From assembly GCA_964580725.1 (NCBI GenBank), contig CAZOLV010000064.1, positions 1 to 31,936 of the forward strand: 31,936 nt of DNA. The letters run 5' to 3'. The stretch is from Amarolinea sp964580725 (lineage in GTDB: Bacteria > Chloroflexota > Anaerolineae > SSC4 > Amarolineaceae). The notes beneath the pieces are model-generated. The model saw only the letters and a program-made list of their open reading frames with translations, made no database searches and was not told the DNA's origin. Made by a program: the position numbers and the translations under genes. Below, in pieces: positions 7,913 through 15,279 of this stretch; the first letter of the stretch is position 1, and every line of letters begins with the position of its first letter.

Positions 7913-8830
7913 ATGCGATTGTGCGCAGCCACCGCCGACGGTGTGTGGATCATGCAACACGAAGACCCCGCAGGAGGCAGCGACCGCTGGCAGGTGCGGC
8001 ATACGCAACTGCGCGGACGCTCCTTTCTGACGATTGCGAGCAGTCCCCATCAGCGCGACGTGCTCTTTGCCGGCGCCGATGGACACGGGCTGTTCCGCAG
8101 CGTCAATGGTGGCGGTAGCTGGCGTCCCATGGGCCGCGGCCTGGAAAACCCCTTCGTGTACAGCATTGCCTGCGACGTCGCCAACCCGCGCCGGCTCTAC
8201 CTCACCACGGCGCCCGGCGCGCTCTACCGCAGTCTTGACGGCGGCGAGACCTGGGAACAGCTCACTGTGACGGCGGCGCAGGGCGGCGCTCGCCCCTGGC
8301 GCGTCACGGCGCACCCCATGCGTGCGGACGACTTGCTCCTGACCGGCGGCGACGGCGCCTTGCACCGTTCGGGCGATGGGGGCGAAACCTGGTCTGCTCT
8401 CCACGCACCGTTTAGCGGGGTCGTCGCGTTGATCTCCCGGCCCGACCTGCTGCTGGTCGCGACGCACGACGGCCTGTTTCACAGCGCCGATGGCGGCGCC
8501 AACTGGGCGCAAAGCGACGCAAGACCGGCTCGTGCGCTCTCTCTGCTGCCCAACGGCCTGGGCGCGGCGCTCTTGACAGCCGCCGGCGGTAGCACGTCGT
8601 TGAGCGCCAGTCATGATTTTGGGCGCAGTTGGACCGATGTTTCGGCATGGCAGCCGGCGCATGTCGCCCCAGACCTCCGTCAGGTCGTGGTCTCCCCGAT
8701 GATGATCTTTGGGATCGAACGCAACGGGAAGTTGCTGGCGTCGCTACACAACACGCTCAAGGCGCCCGTGTCATGGGCGCCGATCATCGAGGATGCGCCG
8801 GCAGTGGCCGAGATCATTTGGAGCGATTGA
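7913..8830 (+). CDS. BNR/Asp-box beta-propeller protein, cytoplasmic
   Basis: Encodes 305 residues from ATG 7913, which follows a GGTGAGGTGAAG ribosome site. An upstream TTG at 7871 would lie on the promoter's -10 element and is rejected. At least five Asp-box-like turns are spaced about 45-60 residues apart: SVNGGGSW, SLDGGETW, SGDGGETW, SADGGANW and SHDFGRSW. This pattern is known from sialidases, Ycf48-like photosystem assembly factors and sortilin-type propellers. No catalytic sialidase residues (RIP motif) and no signal peptide are seen, so I expect a binding or scaffold propeller inside the cell. The kinase gene follows after 9 bp, so the two are probably co-transcribed and the propeller could be a partner or sensor for it (inference). 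Confidence 0.75.
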   Translation: MRLCAATADGVWIMQHEDPAGGSDRWQVRHTQLRGRSFLTIASSPHQRDVLFAGADGHGLFRSVNGGGSWRPMGRGLENPFVYSIACDVANPRRLYLTTAPGALYRSLDGGETWEQLTVTAAQGGARPWRVTAHPMRADDLLLTGGDGALHRSGDGGETWSALHAPFSGVVALISRPDLLLVATHDGLFHSADGGANWAQSDARPARALSLLPNGLGAALLTAAGGSTSLSASHDFGRSWTDVSAWQPAHVAPDLRQVVVSPMMIFGIERNGKLLASLHNTLKAPVSWAPIIEDAPAVAEIIWSD

Positions 8831-8839
8831 GGATTCCTG

Positions 8840-9961
8840 ATGGCAAATTCCAAACAACGCATTCTATTGGTCGAAGACAACGAGGCGATGCGCGACGGCG
8901 TGCGCGATATCCTGGAGTTGGCCGGCTATGATGTGACGGCCGCCGGCGACGGCGAGGAAGCCCTGCAGGCGATGAATCAGCGCGTTCCCGACCTGATCAT
9001 CTCCGACATCATGATGCCGCAGATGGATGGCTACCAGTTCTACGATTCGGTGCGGGCCAACCGGGCCTGGAGCGCCATTCCGTTCATTTTCCTGACCGCC
9101 AAGGGCGAGCGGGCCGATATTCGCCTGGGCAAGCAGTTGGGCGCCGACGATTACCTGACCAAGCCGTTCGACTCTGAAGACCTGCTGGTGGCGGTGATGG
9201 GCAAGCTGAAACGGTCGCGCCAGCTCGAGAGCTTTTCGGCCGCCGCCATTGATGACCTCAAGGCCTCGATCGTGCGCACGCTGAGCCACGAGTTTCGCAC
9301 GCCGTTGACTTTCATCCAGGGCTACAGCGAATTGCTGGAAATGTCTGGGCCGGGCATTGACCTGCACTCGTTCCAAGAGTTCTTGCGCGGCATCCGCCGC
9401 GGCAGCGACCGGCTCAACCGCCTGGTGGAGGATTTCTTGCTGCTGGTGCGGCTGGAGACCAATCAGATGGATGACGCCCAGGCGACCAACCAGGGCGATG
9501 TCAGCGTGAGCACGTTGGTGCAGAACGCCGTCAAAGCGCGTGAGGGTCAGGCGGCCGAAGCGCATATCAAGGTGGTGGTGGACGTTCCGCCGGCGCTGAT
9601 CGTGCGCACCAATCCGGTCTATGCCGCCGACATCGTGACGCGACTGCTCGACAATGCCATCAAGTTTTCGCGTGGCCGCGCCAATTCTGTGTGGATCGAG
9701 GCCAGGCGCGAGGGGGAGAAGGTGCGCGTCGAAGTGATTGATCAAGGCGTTGGTCTTGCCAGCGACGAGTTGTCGCGCCTGTTCAATGTGCTGCAGCAGA
9801 TCAACCGTTCGCAGTTCGAGCAGCAGGGCGCCGGGCTGGGTTTGGCAATCGCCCGCGGTTTGGCCCAAATCCTGGGCGGCGAGATTCAAGTGCAGAGCGA
9901 GAAAAATGTTGGCAGCGCCTTTGCGCTGCTGCTGCCGCAGGCGGGCGCCGGCGAATCCTGA
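8840..9961 (+). CDS. Soluble receiver-histidine kinase fusion
   Basis: Encodes 373 residues. The N-terminus is a complete receiver domain (about 6-125) with acidic pair Glu12/Asp13, phospho-acceptor Asp56 (SDIMMPQMDG), Thr86 and Lys108 (TKPF). A HisKA domain follows with His150 in LSHEFRTPL, then a HATPase domain (NAIKFS N-box, DQGVGLA G1, GAGLGLA G2). No membrane segment is present. The order receiver then kinase is the reverse of ordinary hybrid kinases. It is typical of kinases whose activity is controlled by phosphorylation of their own receiver by another kinase. The start is fixed by GAGG about seven bases before ATG 8840, overlapping the stop of the propeller gene. No separate output regulator lies next to it. 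Confidence 0.88.
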   Translation: MANSKQRILLVEDNEAMRDGVRDILELAGYDVTAAGDGEEALQAMNQRVPDLIISDIMMPQMDGYQFYDSVRANRAWSAIPFIFLTAKGERADIRLGKQLGADDYLTKPFDSEDLLVAVMGKLKRSRQLESFSAAAIDDLKASIVRTLSHEFRTPLTFIQGYSELLEMSGPGIDLHSFQEFLRGIRRGSDRLNRLVEDFLLLVRLETNQMDDAQATNQGDVSVSTLVQNAVKAREGQAAEAHIKVVVDVPPALIVRTNPVYAADIVTRLLDNAIKFSRGRANSVWIEARREGEKVRVEVIDQGVGLASDELSRLFNVLQQINRSQFEQQGAGLGLAIARGLAQILGGEIQVQSEKNVGSAFALLLPQAGAGES

Positions 9962-9979
9962 GCAGGGCGGCTGTAGGCT

Positions 9980-10000
9980 GGTGTCTCCGAACGAGACGCC
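9980..10000 (+). other. Hairpin between kinase and zinc-ribbon genes
   Basis: GGTGTCTC and GAGACGCC form an 8-bp stem with one G-U pair and a 5-nt loop. No T-run follows, so it is a weak terminator candidate at best. It may stabilise mRNA ends. Confidence 0.3.
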
Positions 10001-10029
10001 GTGATTGACAAACGAGGAGATGATCGTTC

Positions 10030-10206
10030 ATGGAATGTTACAACTGCGGACAACCGGTGCCGGACGACAGCGAACGTTGTCCAACGTGCGGCCAACGGTT
10101 TGCAGTGGCCAAGAAGACGCGCTCGAAAGGGATTCTTTCCAGCCTGGGCTGCGGCGGGTCGCTGCTGTTGGCGGGACTCGTCCTGACGTTCGTGTGCGCG
10201 ATCTGA
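10030..10206 (+). CDS. Zinc-ribbon plus single-membrane-helix miniprotein
   Basis: A 58-residue gene. It begins MECYNCGQPVPDDSERCPTC, giving two CxxC knuckles (Cys3/Cys6 and Cys17/Cys20) that form a zinc ribbon. A basic stretch (KKTRSKG, 28-34) follows, then a hydrophobic helix (about 37-58, SLLLAGLVLTFV) with two further Cys. GAGGAG at 10013-10018 sits well before the ATG. The topology predicted by the positive-inside rule puts the ribbon in the cytoplasm with the C-terminus across the membrane. The stop lies 6 bp before the ABC exporter's ATG, and the exporter has no ribosome site of its own, so translation is probably coupled. Function unknown. It could be an exporter accessory subunit or a small regulator. 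Too short for most gene callers. Confidence 0.7.
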   Translation: MECYNCGQPVPDDSERCPTCGQRFAVAKKTRSKGILSSLGCGGSLLLAGLVLTFVCAI

Positions 10207-10212
10207 GCGATC

Positions 10213-12183
10213 ATGGCGCATGGCAACTGGCGTGCATTTTTGCACTACGACGAAACGCAAGACAAACCGAAGATCACCTCTATCCTCCTGCGACGCGTGG
10301 CGCGCTATGCCCGACCCTACTGGCGCAACGCGCTGCTCATGCTCGTCACCATCACCCTCTCCTCGGCGATGGGACTCATCCCGCCGCTGCTCTATCGCGA
10401 CCTGATTGACGTCGCCCTGCCCACCCGTGACCTGACGCGCCTGAACTGGCTGGCCGTGGGCATGATCGCCATTCCGGTCCTCGACGGCCTGGTCAGCGTT
10501 TGGCAGCGCTACTTGAGCGCCAGCGTGGGCGAAGGCATCATCTTCGATCTGCGCCAGGAACTCTACACGCACATGCAGCGGCAGTCGTTGCGCTTCTTCA
10601 CCAACACGAAGACCGGCGAACTGATGTCGCGTCTCAACAACGACGTGGTCGGGGCGCAAAACGCCGTCACCGGCACCCTCGTCAACATCGTGACCAACGT
10701 GATCGGCCTTGTTTCGACCATTGTCATCATGGTTTCGCTGGAATGGCGCTTGACCCTGGTCGCCATCGCCATCTTTCCGCTTTTCCTGCTGCCGACGCGG
10801 CGGGTCGGAGTGTTATTGCGCGAAACGGCGCGGCGGGCCATGGAATTCAACGCCAATATGAGCACGCTGATGAACGAAACCCTGAACGTCAACGGCGCGC
10901 TGTTGGTCAAGCTCTTTGGGCGTCAAGCTGACGAAGTTGGACGCTTCGGCGGGCACAACGCCAACGTGCGCGCCATCGGCATCCGGCGCGCGTTGATCGG
11001 CCGTTGGTTCTTTCTGGGGCTTGGCATCGTCAGTTCGATTGGCTCGGCGATCGTCTTTTGGTGGGGCGGCTACCTGACGCTGCAGGGCGCCTTCACCATC
11101 GGCACCATCGTCGCCTTCGTCAACTACCTCCGTCATCTCTACGGCCCCATCACCGCCCTGGTCAACGTGCGCGTCGAATTCGAGACGGCGCTGGTCAGCT
11201 TCGAGCGCGTTTTCGAGTATCTCGATCTGCCCGTCGAGATTGCAGACCGTTCCGACGCCGTCGGCTTGCCGGAGGTGCGCGGGCATGTGCGTTTCGAACA
11301 TGTCTCCTTTGCCTACACGCCGGGGGCGGGCCTGCCGGCGCCGCGACCAGAGCGTTCGCCTCCCGCCGCCGTCGAGGAGATGGAAGCCCGCGGCGATCTT
11401 GCCCAGCCGCCGCTGCGCCAGCGGAGGGCTTCGTCGTCCCAGGACGCGCCAGCCGCCCCGGAACTGGAGCAGCCGGCGACCAGCCTGACGCCGCGCCTGC
11501 TGGCGCTGGACGACATCAGTTTCGAGATTCAGCCCGGCCAACTGGCGGCGCTGGTCGGTCCGTCTGGCGCAGGCAAGACGACGGTCACCTACCTGCTGCC
11601 GCGCCTGTACGATGTGGCCGCCGGACGTATCACGCTGGATGGTTACGATGTGCGCGATCTGGCCAACGCCACGCTGGCGCAGGCCATTGGCATGGTGACG
11701 CAGGAGGCCTATCTATTCCATGACACCGTGCGCGCCAATCTACTCTATGCCCGTCCCCAGGCTACGATGGCCGAAATCGAAACGGCCTGCCGGGCAGCCA
11801 ACATTCACGACTTCATCACCGGTCTGGCCGATGGCTACGACACGATCGTGGGCGAGCGCGGCTACCGTTTTAGCGGCGGCGAAAAGCAGCGTCTGGCCAT
11901 TGCGCGCGTGCTGCTCAAGAACCCGCGCCTGCTCATCCTGGACGAAGCGACCAGTCATCTTGATTCACACTCCGAGGCGCTGATCCAGGAGGCGCTGCAG
12001 CCGCTGATGCGCGGGCGCACCAGCCTGGTCATTGCTCACCGTCTCAGCACCATCCTGGCCGCCGACCTGATTCTGGTAATGGACCAGGGACGCCTGGTGG
12101 AACAGGGCACGCACCAGGAACTGCTGGCGCAGAACGGGCTGTACGCCAGCCTGTACGAAACGCAGTTTAGACAAGCCCATTGA
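10213..12183 (+). CDS. ABC exporter half-transporter (MsbA/LmrA-like) with an NBD insertion
   Basis: Encodes 656 residues: a six-helix transmembrane domain (about 25-325) and a nucleotide-binding domain (about 358-656). Visible motifs: A-loop Tyr368, Walker A GPSGAGKTT (449-457), Q-loop Gln497, signature FSGGEKQR (553-560), Walker B LLILDEA with catalytic Glu578, D-loop SHLD and H-loop His609. It should act as a homo- or heterodimer that exports lipids, drugs or peptides. About 57 residues (371-427), rich in Pro, Ala, Glu and Arg and probably disordered, are inserted between the A-loop strand and the LLALDDISFEI strand. Ordinary relatives have only a few residues there. The gene follows the zinc-ribbon miniprotein by 6 bp. 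Substrate unknown. Confidence 0.9.
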   Translation: MAHGNWRAFLHYDETQDKPKITSILLRRVARYARPYWRNALLMLVTITLSSAMGLIPPLLYRDLIDVALPTRDLTRLNWLAVGMIAIPVLDGLVSVWQRYLSASVGEGIIFDLRQELYTHMQRQSLRFFTNTKTGELMSRLNNDVVGAQNAVTGTLVNIVTNVIGLVSTIVIMVSLEWRLTLVAIAIFPLFLLPTRRVGVLLRETARRAMEFNANMSTLMNETLNVNGALLVKLFGRQADEVGRFGGHNANVRAIGIRRALIGRWFFLGLGIVSSIGSAIVFWWGGYLTLQGAFTIGTIVAFVNYLRHLYGPITALVNVRVEFETALVSFERVFEYLDLPVEIADRSDAVGLPEVRGHVRFEHVSFAYTPGAGLPAPRPERSPPAAVEEMEARGDLAQPPLRQRRASSSQDAPAAPELEQPATSLTPRLLALDDISFEIQPGQLAALVGPSGAGKTTVTYLLPRLYDVAAGRITLDGYDVRDLANATLAQAIGMVTQEAYLFHDTVRANLLYARPQATMAEIETACRAANIHDFITGLADGYDTIVGERGYRFSGGEKQRLAIARVLLKNPRLLILDEATSHLDSHSEALIQEALQPLMRGRTSLVIAHRLSTILAADLILVMDQGRLVEQGTHQELLAQNGLYASLYETQFRQAH

Positions 12184-12207
12184 TTGATTGATTGCAGTGT
12201 CGAAATC

Positions 12208-12228
12208 ATGCGACGCGCAAAGTCGCAT
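12208..12228 (+). other. Perfect hairpin after the ABC exporter gene
   Basis: ATGCGAC and GTCGCAT form a 7-bp perfect stem around the loop GCGCAAA, 25 bp after the exporter stop. No T-run follows, so a factor-independent terminator is doubtful. It could be a protein site or mRNA-end structure. Confidence 0.35.
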
Positions 12229-12242
12229 CAGAATCATTCGAG

Positions 12243-12280
12243 GCCGCAAGGCCGCAAGATCGCAAGATCGCAAGATCGAG
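12243..12280 (+). repeat. 8-bp tandem repeat in the M32 gene leader
   Basis: Two units of GCCGCAAG are followed by two of ATCGCAAG and a partial ATCGAG. The array ends three bases before the GAGGG ribosome site (12283-12287), so copy number would change leader length or structure. Confidence 0.7.
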
Positions 12281-12294
12281 ATGAGGGTCAATTC

Positions 12295-13794
12295 ATGGAA
12301 GAGAAATTGCAGCAACTACGCGCCCGCCTGGCGCAAGTGGATGATCTGGGACGGGCAGCGGGCCTGCTTGGATGGGATCAGCAAACCTACATGCCGCCTG
12401 CGGGCGACGCCAGCCGCGCCCAACAACTAGCCACCCTGAACCGCCTGGCGCACGAAATTTTCACCGCCGAGGAGACAGGCCGCCTGCTGGCCGACCTGCG
12501 CTCCTTGGGGGATGCACTGCCCGGCGACAGCGACGAAGCCTGTCTGCTGCGGGTGACGCAGCGCGACTACGATCACGCCGTCAAGATTCCGGCCAGTTTC
12601 GTGGCAGAACTGGCCGAGGCCTCGGCGCTTGGGCACAACGCCTGGGTCAAGGCGCGCCGCGCCTCTGACTTCAGCCTTTTCCAGCCCAACCTGACGCGCA
12701 TGTTCGACCTGGCGCGGCAGCGCGCCGACTATCTGGGCTTCGAAGAACATCCCTACGATGCCCTGCTCGACCTGTATGAGCCGGACATGAAGATGAATCA
12801 GGTCAAGGCGATCTTTGCCGAATTGCGCCCGCAGTTGGTGGGGCTGCTGTGCGAGATTCAGGATCAGGGCGCCCCGGTCAGCGATGCGCTGTTTCACCGG
12901 CGCTACGACGTGGAGCAGCAGCGCGTCCTGGTCTACGACATCATGCGGTGGTTCGGCTACGAGTTCGAGCGCGGGCGGCACGACGCGGCGCCGCACCCCT
13001 TCTGTACCAGCTTCAGCCGCGATGATGTGCGCATCACCTCGCGCGTGTTGGAAGACGATCTCTCCTATTTGCTTTTCAGCGCGCTGCACGAAACCGGTCA
13101 CGCCCTGTACGAACAAGGCATCAGCCCGGCGCTGGCGCGTTCACCCCTGGGCGAAGGCGCATCGCTTGGCGTCCATGAATCGCAATCGCGCCTGTGGGAA
13201 AACATCGTCGGCCGCAGCCGTCCTTTCTGGAACTTCTTCTATCCGCAGTGGCAGGCCGCCTTCCCAGACGCCCTGGGCGATGTCAGCCTGGACGAGTTCT
13301 ACCACACCGTCAATCGCGTCGAGCCGTCGCTGATCCGCATCGGCGCCGACGAAGTGACCTACAATCTGCACATCATGCTGCGTTTCGAGTTGGAAACCGG
13401 TTTGCTGGATGGTAGCCTGCGCGTGGCCGATCTGCCCACCCTGTGGAACGATCTCATGCAGAGCTATCTGGGCATCACACCACCCAACGACGCCGACGGC
13501 GTGTTGCAGGATGTGCACTGGTCGCAGGCGCTCATCGGCTATTTCCCCACCTACACCCTGGGCAATCTAATGGCCGCCAGCTTCTTCGACGCCGCTGTGC
13601 GCCAACATCCCACCCTGTGGGACGAGATTGGCCAGGGCCGTTTCGACGCCCTGCTCGGCTGGCTGCGCAGCAACATTCATGGTCACGGCCGAAAATTTAC
13701 CGCCAACGAGCTGCTGCAGCGCGCCACCGGCGCTCCCCTCGATGCCGCACCCTTCATGCGCTATCTGCGGCGGAAGTTCGTAGACGCCAGATGA
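12295..13794 (+). CDS. M32-family metallocarboxypeptidase (carboxypeptidase Taq)
   Basis: Encodes 499 residues, the normal length of the family. These cytosolic zinc enzymes remove single C-terminal residues with broad specificity. The HETGH zinc motif is at 265-269 (His265, catalytic Glu266, His269), with the third ligand Glu295 in VHESQSRLWEN. The family blocks IRIGADEVTYNLHIMLRFE and GYFPTYTLGNLMAA are both present. ATG 12295 has GAGGG seven bases upstream. An in-frame start at 12184 would add about 37 residues encoded by the 8-bp repeats and is rejected. The gene is complete, although it lies directly beside the decayed defence region. Confidence 0.93.
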   Translation: MEEKLQQLRARLAQVDDLGRAAGLLGWDQQTYMPPAGDASRAQQLATLNRLAHEIFTAEETGRLLADLRSLGDALPGDSDEACLLRVTQRDYDHAVKIPASFVAELAEASALGHNAWVKARRASDFSLFQPNLTRMFDLARQRADYLGFEEHPYDALLDLYEPDMKMNQVKAIFAELRPQLVGLLCEIQDQGAPVSDALFHRRYDVEQQRVLVYDIMRWFGYEFERGRHDAAPHPFCTSFSRDDVRITSRVLEDDLSYLLFSALHETGHALYEQGISPALARSPLGEGASLGVHESQSRLWENIVGRSRPFWNFFYPQWQAAFPDALGDVSLDEFYHTVNRVEPSLIRIGADEVTYNLHIMLRFELETGLLDGSLRVADLPTLWNDLMQSYLGITPPNDADGVLQDVHWSQALIGYFPTYTLGNLMAASFFDAAVRQHPTLWDEIGQGRFDALLGWLRSNIHGHGRKFTANELLQRATGAPLDAAPFMRYLRRKFVDAR

Positions 13795-13828
13795 CGCCTC
13801 GGCGGGTCGCTCGGCCGACGCCATCCGA

Positions 13829-13972
13829 ATGAATTCGGCGCTCAAGGGCATTCCGCGCCAGCGCAAACGTCTCATCGAAGGCGCCCTTCCGGTCGAAGCC
13901 ACCAACCGCGAATCAGCGCGGGAGAAGTCCATTCGTCACGGGCACATCAGCACGCTGCACCTGCTGTGGGCG
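13829..13972 (+). pseudogene. N-terminal remnant of a DUF1156 DNA methylase
   Basis: From ATG 13829 the frame reads RLIEGALPVEATNRESAREK and continues SIRHGHISTLHLLWA. This matches the start of DUF1156-containing adenine-specific DNA methylases, which typically read RLIExALP..SAREKSIRHGHPSTLHxWWARRPLA. Homology ends after the codon at 13970-13972, exactly where WARRPLA should continue. The frame then runs into unrelated sequence and the 10-bp repeats. Full-length relatives are about 900 residues, so over 90 percent is missing. Such methylases occur in BREX-like and related defence cassettes (family knowledge). The match is from memory of the motif and no alignment was run. Confidence 0.72.
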
Positions 13973-14009
13973 CCAAGCCCCCATGAGTGGGGCTACCCAA
14001 TGTGCTACG

Positions 14010-14060
14010 TTTATCAAAATTTATCAAAGTTTATCAAAGTTTATCAAAGTTTATCAAAGA
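14010..14060 (+). repeat. Five tandem 10-bp AT-rich repeats
   Basis: The unit TTATCAAAGT occurs five times in direct succession (14011-14060). The first copy ends AT and the last GA. The repeat is AT-rich in an otherwise GC-rich region and has a period close to one DNA turn. It lies between the DUF1156 and DUF3800 remnants. There are no spacers, so it is not a CRISPR array. Confidence 0.9.
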
Positions 14061-14066
14061 TATGAA

Positions 14067-14307
14067 GTGAACGAGGCAAACGTTGTAACGCAACCGTCGC
14101 CAACGACCGTCTATGCGGGCCTCGATGAATCTGGTTCCCTCACCACTGACAGCCCTTACTTCTACATGCACGTGCATCCATCGCGCGTGGCCATCAGCAG
14201 GCGTGCTTTCAGTCGCTCACGTGGACAGCCAGCGCAGTACCCTCGTGTAATTGGCTGACCTGGTTGCCGGCGGCGTCTACGCCTGGCACAAGTCGGGCAA
14301 TAGACAG
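14067..14307 (+). pseudogene. DUF3800-like remnant, internally deleted and frame-broken
   Basis: A GTG at 14067 opens a frame reading TTVYAGLDESGSLTTDSPYF, like the N-terminal LDESG..YF block of DUF3800 proteins. The expected C-terminal block appears only about 30 codons later and in another frame: VDSQRSTLV, stop, LADLVAGGVYAWHKSG (14221-14298), like the QLADLVAG end of the family. Intact members have well over 100 residues between these blocks, so an internal deletion plus frameshift is implied. The TAA at 14248-14250 stands where CAA (Gln) is expected. DUF3800 proteins often occur beside defence and mobile genes. Two short motifs support the call, so it is tentative. Confidence 0.5.
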
Positions 14308-15098
14308 GAGTATCCCGACCACGGCCTGCTCTTGGTGGTGGACGGGCTGCTCGATTACCTGCGCAGTCGCAAGGATCAAGAACTCATCCTCGATCTCAAC
14401 TTCCTGCGCGAAATCGGTGAAGTTTGCAAGGACCTGCGCTTCCGCTTTATCGCCGGCGTCCAGGAAGCGATCTTCGGCAGCCCGCGTTTTTCGTTCGTGG
14501 CCGACAGCATCCGCCGGGTGAAGGACCGCTTCGAGCAGATCCTCATTGCCCGCAAAGACGTCAAATTTGTGGTGGCTGAGCGCCTGCTGAAGAAAAACGC
14601 CGAGCAGCAGGTGAGAATCCGAGAATACCTCACCCCGTTCGCCAAGTTCTACGGCCGCATGAACGAACAGATGGATGAGTTCGTGCGTCTCTTTCCGGTG
14701 CACCCCGACTACGTTGACACCTTCGAGCGGGTCACCGCGGTGGAGAAGCGCGAGGTACTCAAGACCCTGTCGCTGGCCATGAAAAGGCTGCTCGGCCAGG
14801 GTGTCCCAGTTGACCGGCCGGGAGTCATCGCCTACGATGGCTACTGGACAACCCTGCGCGAGAACCCGTCGTTCCATGCAGTGCCGGACATCCGGGCGGT
14901 CATTGATTGCAGCCAGGTACTGGAGGCGCGCATCCAGCAAGCCTTTACCCGGCCGGCTTATAGACCCATGGCGCTGCGGCTGATTCACGCGCTCTCCGTC
15001 CATCGGCTCACCACCGGTGCATTTATGCGCCCCTGGGTGCGACGGCAGAGGAACTGCGAGACGGCCTTTGCCTGTACCAACCGGGCATCGAGAGTTAA
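14308..15098 (+). pseudogene. Fragment of a DUF6079/PglY-like P-loop ATPase
   Basis: About 260 codons of a much larger protein. The frame opens at GLLLVVDGLLDYLRSRKDQE, a Walker B segment, and continues through LNFLREIGEVCKDLRFRF, RRVKDRFEQILIARKDVKFV, VRLFPVHPDYVDTFE and RVTAVEKREVLKTLSLAMK. I recognise this as the DUF6079 family, which includes large BREX-type ATPases of the PglY kind. The Walker A half and the long C-terminal part are absent. The Walker B acidic residue that usually follows Asp is Gly here (GGG at 14344-14346). After HALSVHRLTTG a one-base deletion between 15019 and 15020 shifts the frame. IYAPLGATAEELRDG continues one frame over to TAA 15096. Not functional as an ATPase. 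Confidence 0.72.
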
Positions 15099-15207
15099 GG
15101 TGGACGCAGCCGGTTCGAGTGGGATCTGGGCGACTTCGCAAACATACCACCCTACAAACCACTGTAACGACCTGCGCCGCAGCCGGTTTGCGTAGGCCCC
15201 GCACCGG

Positions 15208-15238
15208 TTGTCATCTTCTGCCCGCTTCATGCTATAAT
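15208..15238 (+). promoter_or_regulatory. Putative promoter of the DUF2007-to-ligase gene run
   Basis: TTGTCA (15208-15213) and a perfect TATAAT (15233-15238) are separated by 19 bp, slightly long. The leader is about 35 nt and contains AAAGGAG just before the DUF2007 gene. Confidence 0.6.
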
Positions 15239-15279
15239 TCACCTGTTGCATCGAAACGCAGCAAAGGAGAACACAACGC

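Noticed and set aside
14010..14060. CRISPR array
   Set aside because: The repeats are 10 bp, contiguous and without spacers, and no cas genes are present.
14251..15195. A complete 314-residue gene starting at TTG 14251
   Set aside because: The start is an artefact of the TAA at 14248, the real homology shifts frame near 15020, and the tail after that is unrelated sequence. Annotated as pseudogene fragments instead.
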